DNA from: Muribaculum sp.
Lineage (GTDB): Bacteria; Bacteroidota; Bacteroidia; Bacteroidales; Muribaculaceae
Assembly (NCBI GenBank): GCA_009775095.1
Contig: VSOZ01000018.1
Location: forward strand, 10,125-74,124
DNA: 64,000 nt
Reading direction: 5' to 3'
Both the position numbers and the translations under genes were made by a program. The stretch's first letter is position 1. Each line of letters opens with the position of its first letter. Of the stretch, positions 63,137 to 64,000 are shown one piece after another. The notes under the pieces were generated by a model. That model worked only from the letters and a program-made list of their open reading frames with translations, searched no databases and was not told the DNA's origin.

Positions 63137-64000
63137 TCATATTTTCAATCCTTTCGGACGGTTTTCATCCTTGACATACAGCCCCGGACGACCGATTACG
63201 ATATGGTTGTCAATGAAATTGCCCGTGGAACTTTGTTCATTTGCCGGACTGCGTATCTGTGGCGGTGTATCTCCGTGATATTGCGTCGGCCTGTTCCGCA
63301 CGACTTCCGTTTCCGGCTTGACCTGCTGCCCTTCGTTCTCCTTGTCGGCGATTTCGGGCGTGGGCGCAAGTTCCAGTTGTATCTTGCGGTCGAGGGCGGC
63401 AAGTTCGGACTTCAACTGTTTCAGCTCGACCTCCTTCTTCCACACCTTGCCCGTTATCTCCTGTAACTGCGGTATCTCACGTTCCAGCACCTCATTCTTC
63501 GCCTTGTACTGGTCGATGATGGGGGGTATCCTCTCAATTGCGTTCAGGAAGTTGCGGGCGGCGGCCAACGGGTCAGCCATCGCCAGATGCCCGTTGTTGT
63601 AGGTGTACTTGTAGTTTCCTTCAACTACAAAACGGTTGTCGGTGAACTCCAAGCCCTCTTTGAGTATCCTCTCACTCACTACCTTTATCGGGAAACCGTA
63701 AAGCTCTCCGACCTGTGTGTAAAGCCCGCCCGTCGTGGTGTTCTTGGCTATCTCCTGCAAACGCTTTCCGATGACCTTCTCGTCTGTGGAGTCCACTCCG
63801 TCCACCTTTATCATATTAAGGCGGTTGCCCTCCTTGTCGGTCTGCACCACTGATAGGAAGCGGTTCCAGTCCTCCGTCATGGCATCAATGAAAGCCGTGT
63901 TGTTGCGCAGCTCACCCGTCTTCGACTCCAGCTTGAACTCCGAATCACGCTTGCCCTTGTTGAACGACTTGCGTTCCCCTTCGAGCGATGCGATCCGCTT
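63137..64000 (-). CDS. C-terminal part of large ICE-encoded DNA methylase/helicase (cut by window edge)
   Basis: 287 codons open to the right edge on the - strand, so only the C-terminus is seen. The phrases KRIASLEGERKSFNKGKRDS, FIDAMTEDWNRFLSVVQTDK, KVIGKRLQEIAKNT and NYKYTYNNGHLAMADP recall the end of the very large N6-adenine methylase/SNF2-helicase proteins carried by CTnDOT-like conjugative transposons. The last 120 residues are a coiled-coil and low-complexity tail. The family assignment rests on memory of these phrases. The protein probably protects or processes the element during transfer. The gene ends 110 bases from the IS. Confidence 0.65.
   Translation of the reverse strand, partial: KRIASLEGERKSFNKGKRDSEFKLESKTGELRNNTAFIDAMTEDWNRFLSVVQTDKEGNRLNMIKVDGVDSTDEKVIGKRLQEIAKNTTTGGLYTQVGELYGFPIKVVSERILKEGLEFTDNRFVVEGNYKYTYNNGHLAMADPLAAARNFLNAIERIPPIIDQYKAKNEVLEREIPQLQEITGKVWKKEVELKQLKSELAALDRKIQLELAPTPEIADKENEGQQVKPETEVVRNRPTQYHGDTPPQIRSPANEQSSTGNFIDNHIVIGRPGLYVKDENRPKGLKI

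Overview
The window looks like chromosome from a Bacteroidales bacterium. A gut Muribaculaceae-like genome is my inference from the roughly 50% GC of the core genes together with the gene set. The evidence is a repeated Bacteroidetes-type promoter (TAnnTTTG about 20 bases downstream of TTG or TTTG), gldH, DUF4494 and DUF6377 proteins, an N-succinylornithine carbamoyltransferase carrying the diagnostic Pro90, IstA/IstB of a Bacteroides-type IS21 element, and a fragment of a CTnDOT-like conjugative element. No rRNA genes or CRISPR arrays were seen. One tRNA gene, tRNA-Pro(TGG), is present.

Positions 1-16.5 kb are a cell-surface polysaccharide region. A class A penicillin-binding protein is cut by the left edge. 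It is followed by a five-gene synthase-dependent exopolysaccharide cluster: TolC-like outer-membrane protein, HlyD/Alg44-like periplasmic protein with a SPOR-like tail, TackOD1 zinc-ribbon protein, processive GT2 synthase and UDP-sugar 6-dehydrogenase. Next come a large propeller lipoprotein on its own promoter, and then a hybrid sensor kinase sharing an apparent transcription unit with a bifunctional CDP-ribitol synthase and a LicD transferase. This suggests sensing tied to phospho-ribitol decoration of a glycan.

Positions 16.6-34.0 kb are core genome on the + strand: argF' (succinylornithine carbamoyltransferase), a formate/nitrite channel, DUF4494, yggS, an MFS sugar transporter, transketolase, an acyltransferase, rpsF-rpsR-rplI, cardiolipin synthase, a ZapB-like protein with zapA, rny, ricT, gldH, an M24 peptidase and the CCA-adding enzyme.

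Positions 34.0-48.05 kb are an AT-richer accessory block ending at tRNA-Pro. It holds HigBA-like and HicAB toxin-antitoxin pairs, two lipoproteins with related propeller repeats (one with a HExxHxxGxxH zinc site), and a six-gene alkylation-repair and export operon (Cache-ABM protein, AlkA, Ada Zn-MGMT, AraC-MGMT, GNAT, Fsr-type MFS). A tyrosine recombinase follows, with long gene-free stretches containing iteron-like repeats, a large palindrome and a run of six hairpins.

Positions 48.05-59.9 kb return to core genes, mostly on the - strand: tRNA-Pro, carB-carA (which supplies carbamoyl phosphate to ArgF'), a second sensor kinase with the same type of periplasmic domain as the first, a nitroreductase, and a pair of DUF6377 regulators divergent from an AraC regulator. 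From about 59.9 kb to the right edge lies the junction with an integrative conjugative element: an apparently non-coding promoter-to-hairpin unit, a complete IS21-family element without matching flanks, and the C-terminus of the large ICE-type DNA methylase/helicase.
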